A stretch of 64,000 bases of DNA, taken from assembly GCA_965242665.1 (NCBI GenBank), contig OZ251484.1:1-64000 (forward strand), in the 5' to 3' direction. Under the pieces are notes generated by a model that was not told the origin of the DNA, searched no databases, and saw only the letters and a list, made by a program, of their open reading frames with translations. Made by a program: the position numbers and the translations under genes. Each line of letters starts with the position of its first letter. Position 1 is the first letter of the stretch. Below, piece by piece: positions 1 to 8,308 of the stretch. The stretch is from VXLM01 sp965242665. Its GTDB lineage: Bacteria; Chloroflexota; Dehalococcoidia; Lucifugimonadales; VXLM01.

Positions 1-1688
1 GTCCAACCGTCGCCGGTCAACTCCTTCCCCTCGACGCCCGAAATGTCCTGATCGGTTATCTCCGTCGTATGCGCCGGGTACGCAATCTTTTCCAGCGCCT
101 CCCTCCAGTCCTTCAGCGGCTCCGGGGGTTGTGTGAATTCGAGCTCGAAACCATCGTCGTCCGGATCGACGTTCGGCGGCGGAATCTTGATGACTTTCTC
201 CGGCTTGTCCAATATCTGCCTCGGCGGAGGCTCGGGCAGGTCGTCGGTCTCGTCGAACTCGTCGTCTACCCCAACGCCGGTGCGAATCTTGCTGCTGAAC
301 ATGTCCCACAGCCACTGATGCTCTAGCTTCGGATGATCCACAACCGCGCATATCTGCGGCTCCTCGTCTCGTACCAATCCGGTGCGAACGCGGCGCAGTC
401 CCCGCCCGATCACCTGCTGCCCGTAGACTGGACTGCCGAACTTTCGCAGTAGCAGCACTACCCCAACCTCCGGCAGATCCCATCCCTCGCGCAGCATGAG
501 GACGCTCACAACCGCCTTGTACGGCTCGCCCGTCCATCGTTTCGTGCGGAGGGCAGACGCCCGCTTCCGATCCTCGTCCGGGCTGTCCTCCGTAACTAGG
601 AGCGTCTTCACGCGGAAGTGGTCTTGCAGCGTCTTCGCCGCGAACTCGGCATCCAGCTTGCACACTGCCACGACGAACAGCACCGGATGATAGCGTCCGC
701 CCGCCCGCCGCTCCTGTTCGTTGAGGCGCTGCAACGCTATCGCCATCTGCTGCCGCATCGGCTTTTCGTCCGTCACCCACTGCGTCGCATTCAACCCCAA
801 GCGGTCGACCTCCGCCCAGTCGATCTCTTCCACGCCGCGCTTCTCCCCCGTCTTTGCGTCCGTATACGTCAATTCCACCGTCTCGATGTTCGGTTGATAC
901 ACCACCGGCGTCTTGACCAGCCGGTCTGCGAGCGCGTCTTGAATGAGGTACTCGTAGATCATCTTGCTGTCCGGCGTCTTGTCGTCCGCGCGGTCGGGCG
1001 TCGCTGTCGTATCCACGCGCAAGATCGTTTGCGGGCGCAGCTTCTCCAGCGTAGCGTCCCACTCCGGCGCAGGAGAGTTGTGCGCCTCGTCGTTGAATAC
1101 CGCAAACTTGGAGCCGTTCATCAAGCTCGCCAGATTGACTTGTCCCGCGCGGTTGCTGATATAGAACTGGTGGATGTTGCCCAAGATGACGTTCGCGCCC
1201 AGCATGTTCGCCCAGCTGGCTTGGCGGTCTCCCCCCAGAGTCGTCAGCGCAAAATCGTCCTTCCGCACGTTCGAGCCGGGTGGAATCAACCCGCGGTCGT
1301 CGAATACCTTCCCGTCGTGAAAATCCTCCTCCAACCGATCCCGCACGATGAGGTTTGGGCACAGGAGGACGAACTTCTTGACCTCGTGCGCGAGGTTCAG
1401 CCATACCATCAGCGCGGCGATGATCGCCGTCTTGCCGCCGCCGGTGACGACGTTCAGAAGCACCCCGTCCGGCAGCGCCAACTCCTGCCCCCGAATCTCG
1501 TAGGCGTAGACCACCCGCAAGAACGAATCCCACTGATGCTCCCACAACTTCCCCTCGCGCGGACGCATGTCGTCCATCGGGTCGGTGAGATGCGCGATGT
1601 ACCGCACCGTGGCATCCGCTGCGCCGGGATAGCCGTCATGCATCCACTGCGAGAATTCGTCCTCGTACCCGCCAAACTCGTTGAACAT
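1..1688 (-). CDS. res: Type III restriction enzyme Res subunit (DEAD/DEAH helicase), 3' end cut off
   Basis: The minus frame is open from ATG at 1688 through base 1, about 562 residues, so the C-terminus lies outside the window. A Walker A motif (TGGGKT, near residue 80) is followed by a motif II box of the form NDEAHN (near residue 195) and later by helicase motifs around GQQVIGRGLRR. TGGGKT is typical of type III Res subunits, which translocate or switch on ATP and cleave DNA together with Mod. The start overlaps the mod stop (TAATG), so translation is probably coupled. The PD-(D/E)xK nuclease domain normally found at the Res C-terminus would lie past the edge and cannot be checked. A plain DEAD/DEAH helicase is the alternative, but mod next door favours Res. 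Confidence 0.88.
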   Translation of the reverse strand, partial: MFNEFGGYEDEFSQWMHDGYPGAADATVRYIAHLTDPMDDMRPREGKLWEHQWDSFLRVVYAYEIRGQELALPDGVLLNVVTGGGKTAIIAALMVWLNLAHEVKKFVLLCPNLIVRDRLEEDFHDGKVFDDRGLIPPGSNVRKDDFALTTLGGDRQASWANMLGANVILGNIHQFYISNRAGQVNLASLMNGSKFAVFNDEAHNSPAPEWDATLEKLRPQTILRVDTTATPDRADDKTPDSKMIYEYLIQDALADRLVKTPVVYQPNIETVELTYTDAKTGEKRGVEEIDWAEVDRLGLNATQWVTDEKPMRQQMAIALQRLNEQERRAGGRYHPVLFVVAVCKLDAEFAAKTLQDHFRVKTLLVTEDSPDEDRKRASALRTKRWTGEPYKAVVSVLMLREGWDLPEVGVVLLLRKFGSPVYGQQVIGRGLRRVRTGLVRDEEPQICAVVDHPKLEHQWLWDMFSSKIRTGVGVDDEFDETDDLPEPPPRQILDKPEKVIKIPPPNVDPDDDGFELEFTQPPEPLKDWREALEKIAYPAHTTEITDQDISGVEGKELTGDGW

Positions 1689-3562
1689 TACGACTTCACC
1701 TCGATCTCGGCCGACCACGTGCCCTCGCCCCCGCGGCTGTCCTGCACCCGGCAGGCGACCTGATACGCTCCCGCGCGGTCGAACTTGTGCGTAACGCGGA
1801 GCTTCACCTTCCCGTTCTTGTCGCGCTGGAACGAGTAGCCAGGCTCAGCGACGAACCGCTGACCGTCGTAGTCGAAATCCCATTGCACGTTCACGACCTC
1901 AGCGCCAAGGTTCACCACCGCAGAGTCCCCCGCGTCGAACGTCACCGCACGCCCGCCGAGCGCACGATGCGCGACCGTCACGACGGGCGGATGCACGAAC
2001 GTCAAGAACTCGCTGTAGTCCGCGCGGTCGGTCGACCGACCGACGATGTGCTCCCGAAAGCCCGGATCCCCAATCCGCACCTGCGAAAGCCGCACGAAAT
2101 TGACGTCCACCGCCTCCCGCTCCCGCAGCTCCCTCGCGGCATCCTCCGCGTCCGCGCGAAATCCCCACGCCAACATCGTCCCATCCCGCAAGTTAGCGTC
2201 CCGATAGAGAGGAAGCCGACGAACCGCGTTCGCAAACTCCAATACGTCATCCGCAGTCGCCTGCGAATCCAAATCCGCACGCCCAACCCAAATCGGAAAC
2301 TGATTGCGCCAACCGTGAATGACCGAATCGCCGTCCTCCTCGACCCGCGTCGCGCCGTATGCGCGCAAGACGAACTCCCGAAACTGCCCCAACGGCATCC
2401 TCGACAAATGCTCCGCCTCGTATATCCCCCAGTGCTCGACCGTGAAATCAAGGACTGGCGCATCCTCCAACCCCCGCGTTATCGCATCCTGCTTCATCCG
2501 CTCCGCAGACACCGATACCGCCACGCGAGACTGATCGCACGTAATCCACCGCCGACCAAGCCGCTGCGCCACAACCGCCGTCGTTGCGCCGCCGCCAAAG
2601 AAGTCCGCCACGACGTCCCCCTCGTTCGACGACGCCCTGATGATGCGTTCGATCAATGCCTCCGGCTTTTGCGTCGGGTAGCCGATACGTTCCTTTGAGA
2701 TAGGGGCAATAACACCAATATCCCATACGTCCGACATCGGTGCCCCTGGGGATTCTTTCGCGGTTTGGCTCGGCTTGCGCCTTCCGGACGAGAAATCAGC
2801 AACTTGTTGCTTTGTACCCCATATTTTGCGGGTTGAGTCTGCTAGACCCTCGTACATTTGGTTAAATGTTGCTGCTTCATTACTGTCTTTTGTATAGCTC
2901 AGTACTACATCGTGCATTTTCTGAAATCTACGTTGCTTTGCCGGCCAACGACGATAGCGCCACACAATCTCATTCTGAAAACTCTCATACCCGAAGATCT
3001 TGTCCATTTCGACCTTGATGTAGTGGCTTGCGTGCCAGTCGCAGTGGAGGTAGATCGATCCGGCCGGCTTGAGCAGGCGCTTCATTTCGTAGAGTCTTGC
3101 GTTGAGCCATATCAGGTAGCCGGTCAATCCCCCTTGCCAGATGTCGCTGAACGAGCGCATTTCGTTTGCGTCTCCCCACATGACGTTGTACTTCCTGCCG
3201 GAGAAGAAGGGCGGGTCGGCGTAGATGAGGTCGATGGTGCTGGAGGGGATTTGCCGCATGACGTGGAGGTTGTCGCCCCAGATGAGTCGGTTGGGTTCGT
3301 GGGGTTCATCCATGCCGAGTTGGACGCGCTCGACTATCTGCGTTGGCAGGTTGACGCGTGGGTAGTGCTTGAGGAAGCCTTGTCGTCGGTCCCACCCCAT
3401 TGGTTCCGCTTCCACTGGCACCGACCCGAAGCGCGCCGGCGGCCGCCACAGCTCTTCCTGCTGCGGCAGCGGTTCTGGGGCGTCGTCGCGCTGCGGTTCT
3501 GGGGATGCGTCCATGCCCTGCGGGTCTTGCGCGTTGGGGGCGTGGTCAGGGTCTTGCGTCAT
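1688..3562 (-). CDS. mod: Type III DNA methyltransferase Mod with C-terminal PKD-like domain
   Basis: This 624-residue protein has the beta-class amino-methyltransferase order: the catalytic DPPF box at residues 116-119, then the SAM-binding motif DFFGGG at 320-325. It should methylate adenine (or N4-cytosine) in the site recognised with Res. The segment between them (about residues 200-290, bases 2700-2960) is visibly AT-richer than its flanks and is where target recognition is expected. Residues 525-622 form a beta-rich stretch with WDFDYDG and a THKFDRAGAYQVACRV motif resembling a PKD fold, unusual for a methyltransferase. The start overlaps the stop of the AlbA gene by 4 bp (ATGA), and the stop overlaps res, so all three genes look like one coupled operon. 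Confidence 0.88.
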   Translation of the reverse strand: MTQDPDHAPNAQDPQGMDASPEPQRDDAPEPLPQQEELWRPPARFGSVPVEAEPMGWDRRQGFLKHYPRVNLPTQIVERVQLGMDEPHEPNRLIWGDNLHVMRQIPSSTIDLIYADPPFFSGRKYNVMWGDANEMRSFSDIWQGGLTGYLIWLNARLYEMKRLLKPAGSIYLHCDWHASHYIKVEMDKIFGYESFQNEIVWRYRRWPAKQRRFQKMHDVVLSYTKDSNEAATFNQMYEGLADSTRKIWGTKQQVADFSSGRRKPSQTAKESPGAPMSDVWDIGVIAPISKERIGYPTQKPEALIERIIRASSNEGDVVADFFGGGATTAVVAQRLGRRWITCDQSRVAVSVSAERMKQDAITRGLEDAPVLDFTVEHWGIYEAEHLSRMPLGQFREFVLRAYGATRVEEDGDSVIHGWRNQFPIWVGRADLDSQATADDVLEFANAVRRLPLYRDANLRDGTMLAWGFRADAEDAARELREREAVDVNFVRLSQVRIGDPGFREHIVGRSTDRADYSEFLTFVHPPVVTVAHRALGGRAVTFDAGDSAVVNLGAEVVNVQWDFDYDGQRFVAEPGYSFQRDKNGKVKLRVTHKFDRAGAYQVACRVQDSRGGEGTWSAEIEVKS

Positions 3563-3756
3563 TGGGATTTGCTCCGTGTGTTTTCAGTGACGGCCCGCTC
3601 GATGGCGCGTCGGTACTGCCCCTCGTCGGTGAAGTGGCCGTGCTTGCCGTGCTTGTTGGTCGGATTAGGATAACGATACTCCTGCCCAGTCTTACCCACG
3701 ATCGTCCGCTCCGATCGTCCGCCTCGCTGGATGGTGAATTCGCGCTTCTTTCCCAT
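3559..3756 (-). other. In-frame internal start giving a possible 65-aa product
   Basis: Within the AlbA gene an AAGGAGG sequence (3763-3769) stands 6 nt before an in-frame ATG at 3756. The same ribosome-binding site, ATG and first codons head the free-standing paralogue at 5742, where they are the obvious start. The 65-residue tail could therefore be made both as part of the large protein and alone. It starts MGKKREFTIQRGG and ends with a HFTDEGQYRRAIE motif that I do not recognise from any named family. Confidence 0.45.
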
Positions 3757-5316
3757 GCGATGCCTCCTTGCAATCTGGTCTCCCTGCGCGCTATCCGGAT
3801 GCTGGATAGCGAATCTGGGAACCTGCCCAGATTCGATACCCTGCTGGTGCGCAGTACTTGCGGCTCCCTTCTTGAGGATGGAGGACAACAGTCCTTTCCT
3901 TTGAAGCATCAGGATGATCGGCTTGTACTCTTCATAATTGGCGATGCCGAGAGTTTCAGATATTTGGTTGTAGGATACCAGATTGCCGCCTTGCCCCAAC
4001 AGCACGACCAGCTTTTCCTCGCGGCTGAGATCGTACTCACTGAACGCATCGAGCCATGCCCGTTCGTCCGGACTAAAGAAGTTCCCCTGGGAGAAGGATA
4101 TCAGGAAGCAATGATCTACCGAGTCGATTTTTTGGGGAGCCAACTCGTGTCCATCCAGCAGCGCGCTGATGCGGCGGATGCCCTCACCTATTTCCCGCAT
4201 GTAATCGAGCTCCCTGAGAACGCGGGCGATGTACGTGTTGCGTGAATCGTGAACTCCCGCCCCTTTTCTCAACTCGGACAGATCGACGGTGGAGAGCAGC
4301 CTGCCCGGATTCCGGATCTCAAGCCCGTCGTCGAATGCCATGATCTCGATGGGGCGACCCTGGATACTATAGTCCCTGTGTGCGATGGCGTTCACGAACG
4401 CTTCACGGCATGCGTCTTCAGGATAGGGCAATTGAAGCTGGAAGGTTCCGTCCACGAGCCGCTTCCGACCCAAGAACTGCCGAACATGCTCCCACCCTTC
4501 GCTGAGCAGCCCGAGCACATTGCCTGGGTGCGTCTCATCTCGCATGACGTTATAGTCGCTGCCGGTCAACAACTCAGATCCGGACACTTGGAGCAGGCGT
4601 ATCTCGGATCTCGGATGCCACTTGCCGATGTTCGACGCGAACAGCAGCAACGCGGCGCGTCTCAGCCGCAGAGACTCCTGATCGAACTCGGCCAGTCCAA
4701 AGAACTGGAGGCGCTTCTCCGCCGACAACCTGGGCAAGACTGTTTCGGTTACGCGATTCAGAAGATCGAGATCGAGGTCACTCACTGTTGCGCCGTCGAC
4801 CCATTGTTGATCGTATTCCCTCGACAACTGCTCGTGACGTTCGAACCGAATCTGCTCCGAAGCCACTGGGACGGTGTCTGTATCCCGTCTCTGTAGGCAC
4901 CGCCCGCCGCTGGTAAGATGGGTATGTTGAGTCCCTTTCTGCACACTGAATACGAGGACGGTCTTGTCTCCCATCGGCACCAAGCGCGCCCTGAATCCGG
5001 ACAGTGGCGTGCCCGAGTGGACATGGGACTTCGGCGCATTCCGCAGTACTGCGATATCGTCTTCAGCGTATGAGAGGCCGGATATCGTGCCGTCGTCCTC
5101 GGCTCCAACGATCAACGTCCCGCCGTCCGCATTGGCGAACGCCACTAGAGTTTCGCCAATGTCTTCGGCCACCAGGCTTACCTTGCGACGGACGTTTCGA
5201 TCGGGCCCGTGCATGGCACTCTTGAACTCGCGGAAGTGGCTTTCGCCAAGCGCGAGGTCGTTCTTCAAGCGTTCCTGAATGGGCAGTATCTGGCTATCCA
5301 AGGTCTCTTCCTTCAC
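3559..5316 (-). CDS. Schlafen/AlbA_2-domain ATP-binding protein with added C-terminal module
   Basis: The 585-residue product begins with an AlbA_2 (Schlafen-like) domain: EFKSA near residue 30 and ANADGGTLIVG at 61-71. It continues with a RecG-like HATPase region (EAFVNAIAHRDYSI, then a GLEIRNPGRL box) and a winged-helix-like stretch. Family members are usually annotated as putative transcriptional regulators or ATP-dependent helicases, and several sit in defence loci. The last 65 residues duplicate a separate small protein encoded upstream at 5512-5742 and carry their own ribosome-binding site and ATG. The gene is the first large member of the AlbA-mod-res operon and overlaps mod by 4 bp, so a role in controlling or supporting the type III system is inferred, not shown. 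Confidence 0.8.
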   Translation of the reverse strand: MKEETLDSQILPIQERLKNDLALGESHFREFKSAMHGPDRNVRRKVSLVAEDIGETLVAFANADGGTLIVGAEDDGTISGLSYAEDDIAVLRNAPKSHVHSGTPLSGFRARLVPMGDKTVLVFSVQKGTQHTHLTSGGRCLQRRDTDTVPVASEQIRFERHEQLSREYDQQWVDGATVSDLDLDLLNRVTETVLPRLSAEKRLQFFGLAEFDQESLRLRRAALLLFASNIGKWHPRSEIRLLQVSGSELLTGSDYNVMRDETHPGNVLGLLSEGWEHVRQFLGRKRLVDGTFQLQLPYPEDACREAFVNAIAHRDYSIQGRPIEIMAFDDGLEIRNPGRLLSTVDLSELRKGAGVHDSRNTYIARVLRELDYMREIGEGIRRISALLDGHELAPQKIDSVDHCFLISFSQGNFFSPDERAWLDAFSEYDLSREEKLVVLLGQGGNLVSYNQISETLGIANYEEYKPIILMLQRKGLLSSILKKGAASTAHQQGIESGQVPRFAIQHPDSAQGDQIARRHRMGKKREFTIQRGGRSERTIVGKTGQEYRYPNPTNKHGKHGHFTDEGQYRRAIERAVTENTRSKSQ

Positions 5317-5511
5317 CGGCTGCTACGGAACGTCTCCTAGGCCGGCGGCCGCATACGAGCGACTCGTCTCGGATATCGAACAGATCTTATACGCATTACA
5401 GTACCCAGACGACGCCATGGATTTCAAGAGATTCGCAGCATCGGTTCCATCTGCTTGCCCCGAAGTGCTCCGCGTGCGCTCACATTTGCGTGAGTGTCGG
5501 AGCCTTGAGCG

Positions 5512-5742
5512 TTACTGTTTGTTCTCGGCGACGGCCTTCTCGATGGCGCGTCTGTACTGCCCCTCGTCGGTGAAGTGGCCGTCTTTACCATGCTTGGGCG
5601 GATCGAGGAATCCTGCCCAGGCACCCAGTATCCGCGTGAAATGGCCGTCCGGATCGGGATGATGCTTCTGTCCAGTCCTGCCCACGATCGTGCGCTCCAA
5701 CCGGCCGCCTCGCTGGATGGTGAATTCGCGCTTCGTTCCCAT
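5512..5742 (-). CDS. Small protein, paralogue of the AlbA C-terminal module
   Basis: This 76-residue protein starts at ATG 5742, chosen because AAGGAGG lies 6 nt upstream (5749-5755). It shares REFTIQRGGR, ERTIVG and HFTDEGQYRRAIE with the tail of the AlbA protein about 1.8 kb away. It has an additional insert of about 14 residues (around GAWAGFLDPPK). It is basic, lacks a signal peptide and has no recognised domain. It lies about 195 bp upstream of the AlbA gene on the same strand, so it may be the leader gene of the type III operon. Function unknown. Confidence 0.65.
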   Translation of the reverse strand: MGTKREFTIQRGGRLERTIVGRTGQKHHPDPDGHFTRILGAWAGFLDPPKHGKDGHFTDEGQYRRAIEKAVAENKQ

Positions 5743-5929
5743 GCGATGCCTCCTTGCAACGTCGATCCAATGAACTGGGCTAACCATTATACCACATACG
5801 TCGCCGGAATATGCGTGATAGGTTTATGCGGTTTCGTTTATGCCTCAAGAGAGTTTCGACATCGGAGACTTGGGGTCGTTGCGTCCGGGAGGAAGCTAGC
5901 CTTGCACGCTTCGGGTCGGGGCTCTATCG

Positions 5930-6556
5930 TCAGACAAGTCGGAACTTCTGGCTAATATCCGGAATGTCGATATAGCTCCAGCACGAATGAGTGAGTTCCG
6001 AAGCTTTGGGCGGGAAGCTGCCGTGTATTACTTTGATTCCTTTGTTCGACAGAGATTCGACGACAGGAATGAAATCACGATCAGAGGAGACTAGAACCGC
6101 AACGTCGTAGTTGTCGTCCCATGCCAAGCTGATCATATCGGTCGCGATTGCGGTGTCCACGCCCTTCTCTTCTGTACCCCGCATGTCTGCGCCGCATACC
6201 GTACACCGTGATACTACATTTTGGCAGGATGGGCACTTTGGCGCCATAGCCTTCCGCCGCCTCGGAAACATCCTGACGACCGCGCCGGGGACTTTGGGGA
6301 GTGTCCTTGACGCCCACCGCCGGAGATTTTCTTCGTTCGGGTTATTGGAGTCATAAGAACCATATATCCCCATTCCCTGATATACCATAGGCGTTTCCGG
6401 ACCGACGATACACCGCGTTTCTTCCACCAAGACCGGACCAAGGATGAACCAGTCAACGCGAAAACCGGTTTGGATCTCTTTCAAGGACAGCTCGAAATTC
6501 CAGAAGTCGACAAAGATTCGTACACGACCGCCGGGCTTGCTTTGGGCAACGCTCAT
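5930..6556 (-). CDS. NYN-domain (PIN-like) protein with internal zinc ribbon
   Basis: The 208-residue protein has the NYN/LabA (DUF88) signature. It opens with RIFVDFWN (Asp17), has VDTAIATDM (Asp134, Asp140) in the middle, and then LVSSDRDFIPVV (Asp159, Asp161). These acidic residues form the metal-dependent ribonuclease site in the family. Four cysteines at 108, 111, 118 and 121 form a treble-clef or zinc-ribbon insert just before the second acidic motif. RNA cleavage is inferred from the fold only. The gene lies alone, divergent from the MBL-fold gene at 6791, between the type III operon and other accessory genes. Confidence 0.8.
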   Translation of the reverse strand: MSVAQSKPGGRVRIFVDFWNFELSLKEIQTGFRVDWFILGPVLVEETRCIVGPETPMVYQGMGIYGSYDSNNPNEENLRRWASRTLPKVPGAVVRMFPRRRKAMAPKCPSCQNVVSRCTVCGADMRGTEEKGVDTAIATDMISLAWDDNYDVAVLVSSDRDFIPVVESLSNKGIKVIHGSFPPKASELTHSCWSYIDIPDISQKFRLV

Positions 6557-6790
6557 TCGGCTTCCCGTGGACAGAAACGTCCACTCCGTGGAAATATAAT
6601 GAATCGGGCCGCCAGATTCCCGTCTACCGGGTGGCGACCCGATGGGCTGTAATCGAACTTATCATATATCCAACCATGTCCTATTGTCAATACAGAAACG
6701 TCCCAAAGGGAATCGACGAAACCGAATGTCAGATCCGCATCATGGAAGTACGATTACCGGATACCGCGTTGATAGGATACAATTCACACG

Positions 6791-7570
6791 ATGTTTGGGA
6801 AGCCGATACCCATAACCGACCGCATCTTCCAGATACAGACCGTCGGGGCGCGCGTTAGCGTCGTCGTCGATGATGGGGGCGTCCTGTTGGTCGATGCAGG
6901 GCTGCCCGGAACCCGGGGCGCGATCTCTCGAGGTTTGGAGGCGTTGAATGTGTCTCTCGAACATGTGCGCTGCGTGGTGATTACCCACGCGCATCCGGAT
7001 CACACGGGCGGGCTGGCGGAGGTCGTCGAGGGGCAGGATATTGCGGTCGCGGCGCACCGACTGGATGCGGACATCATCGAGGGGCGAGAACCGCCGCCAA
7101 ACCCGGTGCAGTACCGGCTGGCCTCCAAACTTGCGGATCCCCTTCACGCCAAGCTCATGGGAAACCCCGCGCGCGTCACGCATCGGCTCGACGACGGGGA
7201 CAGCATTCCATTCGCAGCGGACGTCCGCACGGTGCATCTTCCTGGACATACGGACGGCAGTATCGCCCTCTACCTGCCGACCGAACGCGCAATCATCGTC
7301 GGAGACGCCCTGCAATACAAGCTCAAGTTCGTGCGCAAGCTCGGCCTGCCGTCTCCCGTGTTCACTCGGAACCCAGATCAGGCCGCCCGCTCGCTCGAAC
7401 GGCTGCTCGATCTGGATTTCGACCTGATATGCTTCAGCCACTTCCCGCCCATGCGCTCCAATCCGCGCGCTGCGCTGCGAACGCTGCTGGAACGCGCGCG
7501 GCCGGATCAGGCCATCGGGCGCACGGACAAGTCCAGCGCCGCAGAATCGCGCGAGTGCGCCAACGGGTGA
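6791..7570 (+). CDS. MBL-fold metallo-hydrolase
   Basis: The 259-residue protein carries the metallo-beta-lactamase metal motif THAHPDH (residues 65-71), a further metal-ligand region at VHLPGHTDGSIAL, and VGDALQYK with the bridging aspartate. It resembles glyoxalase II-like or general hydrolase members, and the substrate cannot be told from sequence. No signal peptide is seen, so it should be cytoplasmic. Its 3' end overlaps the convergent NYN gene at 7507 by 64 bp. The start at 6791 is the first ATG preceding the conserved IPITDRIFQIQTVG segment. Confidence 0.85.
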   Translation: MFGKPIPITDRIFQIQTVGARVSVVVDDGGVLLVDAGLPGTRGAISRGLEALNVSLEHVRCVVITHAHPDHTGGLAEVVEGQDIAVAAHRLDADIIEGREPPPNPVQYRLASKLADPLHAKLMGNPARVTHRLDDGDSIPFAADVRTVHLPGHTDGSIALYLPTERAIIVGDALQYKLKFVRKLGLPSPVFTRNPDQAARSLERLLDLDFDLICFSHFPPMRSNPRAALRTLLERARPDQAIGRTDKSSAAESRECANG

Positions 7571-8133
7571 CCTGGACTGGACGGATCCAAGAAGGTAACG
7601 GCGTGGTAGAAGTCGTCCAAGGGGACGAACACGCCGTTTGTCTGTGCCCAGCTCCGCATCCGGGGATTGCAGGAATGTGCCCACGACAGGATTTCCACCC
7701 GCCAGCCGCGCTTGTGCATCCGCTCCAAGGCGCTATGGAAGCCAGAGCCCTCGTGGTAGCCCGCGCCGTCGCCGGTCAGCAACACTACAATGCCCGGGTC
7801 GCCGTTGTAGTCGAGCGTGGCTTCCAACATTCGCAGCTGAAGCCAATGATCTGGGATTTGCTGCTCTCCGCGTTCCGGACCACCGCGGTCGAACAACATG
7901 ACTTCCACACCTTCGCCTTCCAAACGGTTCCATAGCTGACGCATCTCCGGAGGCACGGAACCAGCCGCAACTGCGCGTTCCATCGTGCGGTCTGCGTGAG
8001 CCAATCGCAGCATGTTTTCAAAGTGGATGCGAACACGGGAGCGCGCGTCTGGGCCGCTGTCCAATTCCTCTGCAAGCCGCCGCGCCTCAATGAAGATATT
8101 CGAGTTGTCCCAGTAGATGAAGACATTGTCCAT
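7507..8133 (-). CDS. NYN-domain (PIN-like) protein
   Basis: This 208-residue protein begins FIYWDNSNIFIEA, a typical NYN N-terminal strand with Asp9, and has LLTGDGAGY near residue 118 followed by LERMHKRGWRVEILSW. These match the NYN superfamily of putative RNases. It has no zinc ribbon and is otherwise unlike the NYN protein at 5930, so the two are not a recent duplication. The 3' end overlaps the MBL-fold gene on the other strand. An RNA-related role is inferred from fold only. Confidence 0.78.
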   Translation of the reverse strand: MDNVFIYWDNSNIFIEARRLAEELDSGPDARSRVRIHFENMLRLAHADRTMERAVAAGSVPPEMRQLWNRLEGEGVEVMLFDRGGPERGEQQIPDHWLQLRMLEATLDYNGDPGIVVLLTGDGAGYHEGSGFHSALERMHKRGWRVEILSWAHSCNPRMRSWAQTNGVFVPLDDFYHAVTFLDPSSPGHPLAHSRDSAALDLSVRPMA

Positions 8134-8308
8134 GGCGAGTTGTCTCTCCTCATAGATGTAGATGCCGTAGAATTCCAGAAGCGTCCACCGACGGTGCCAG
8201 ACAGGAAACTGCCCTCAGATATAGGGTAGCACTGAGACGCATCTCGTTGCAAGAAAACCGCGATGGAGAGGCGGGGCCGTTCGACCGTCGTCCCGCGAGA
8301 GGCATTCG

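Noticed and set aside
618..1763. 381-residue plus-strand open frame
   Set aside because: Antisense to res, whose Walker A, DEAH box and helicase motifs are clear; Arg/His-rich composition is typical of a shadow frame.
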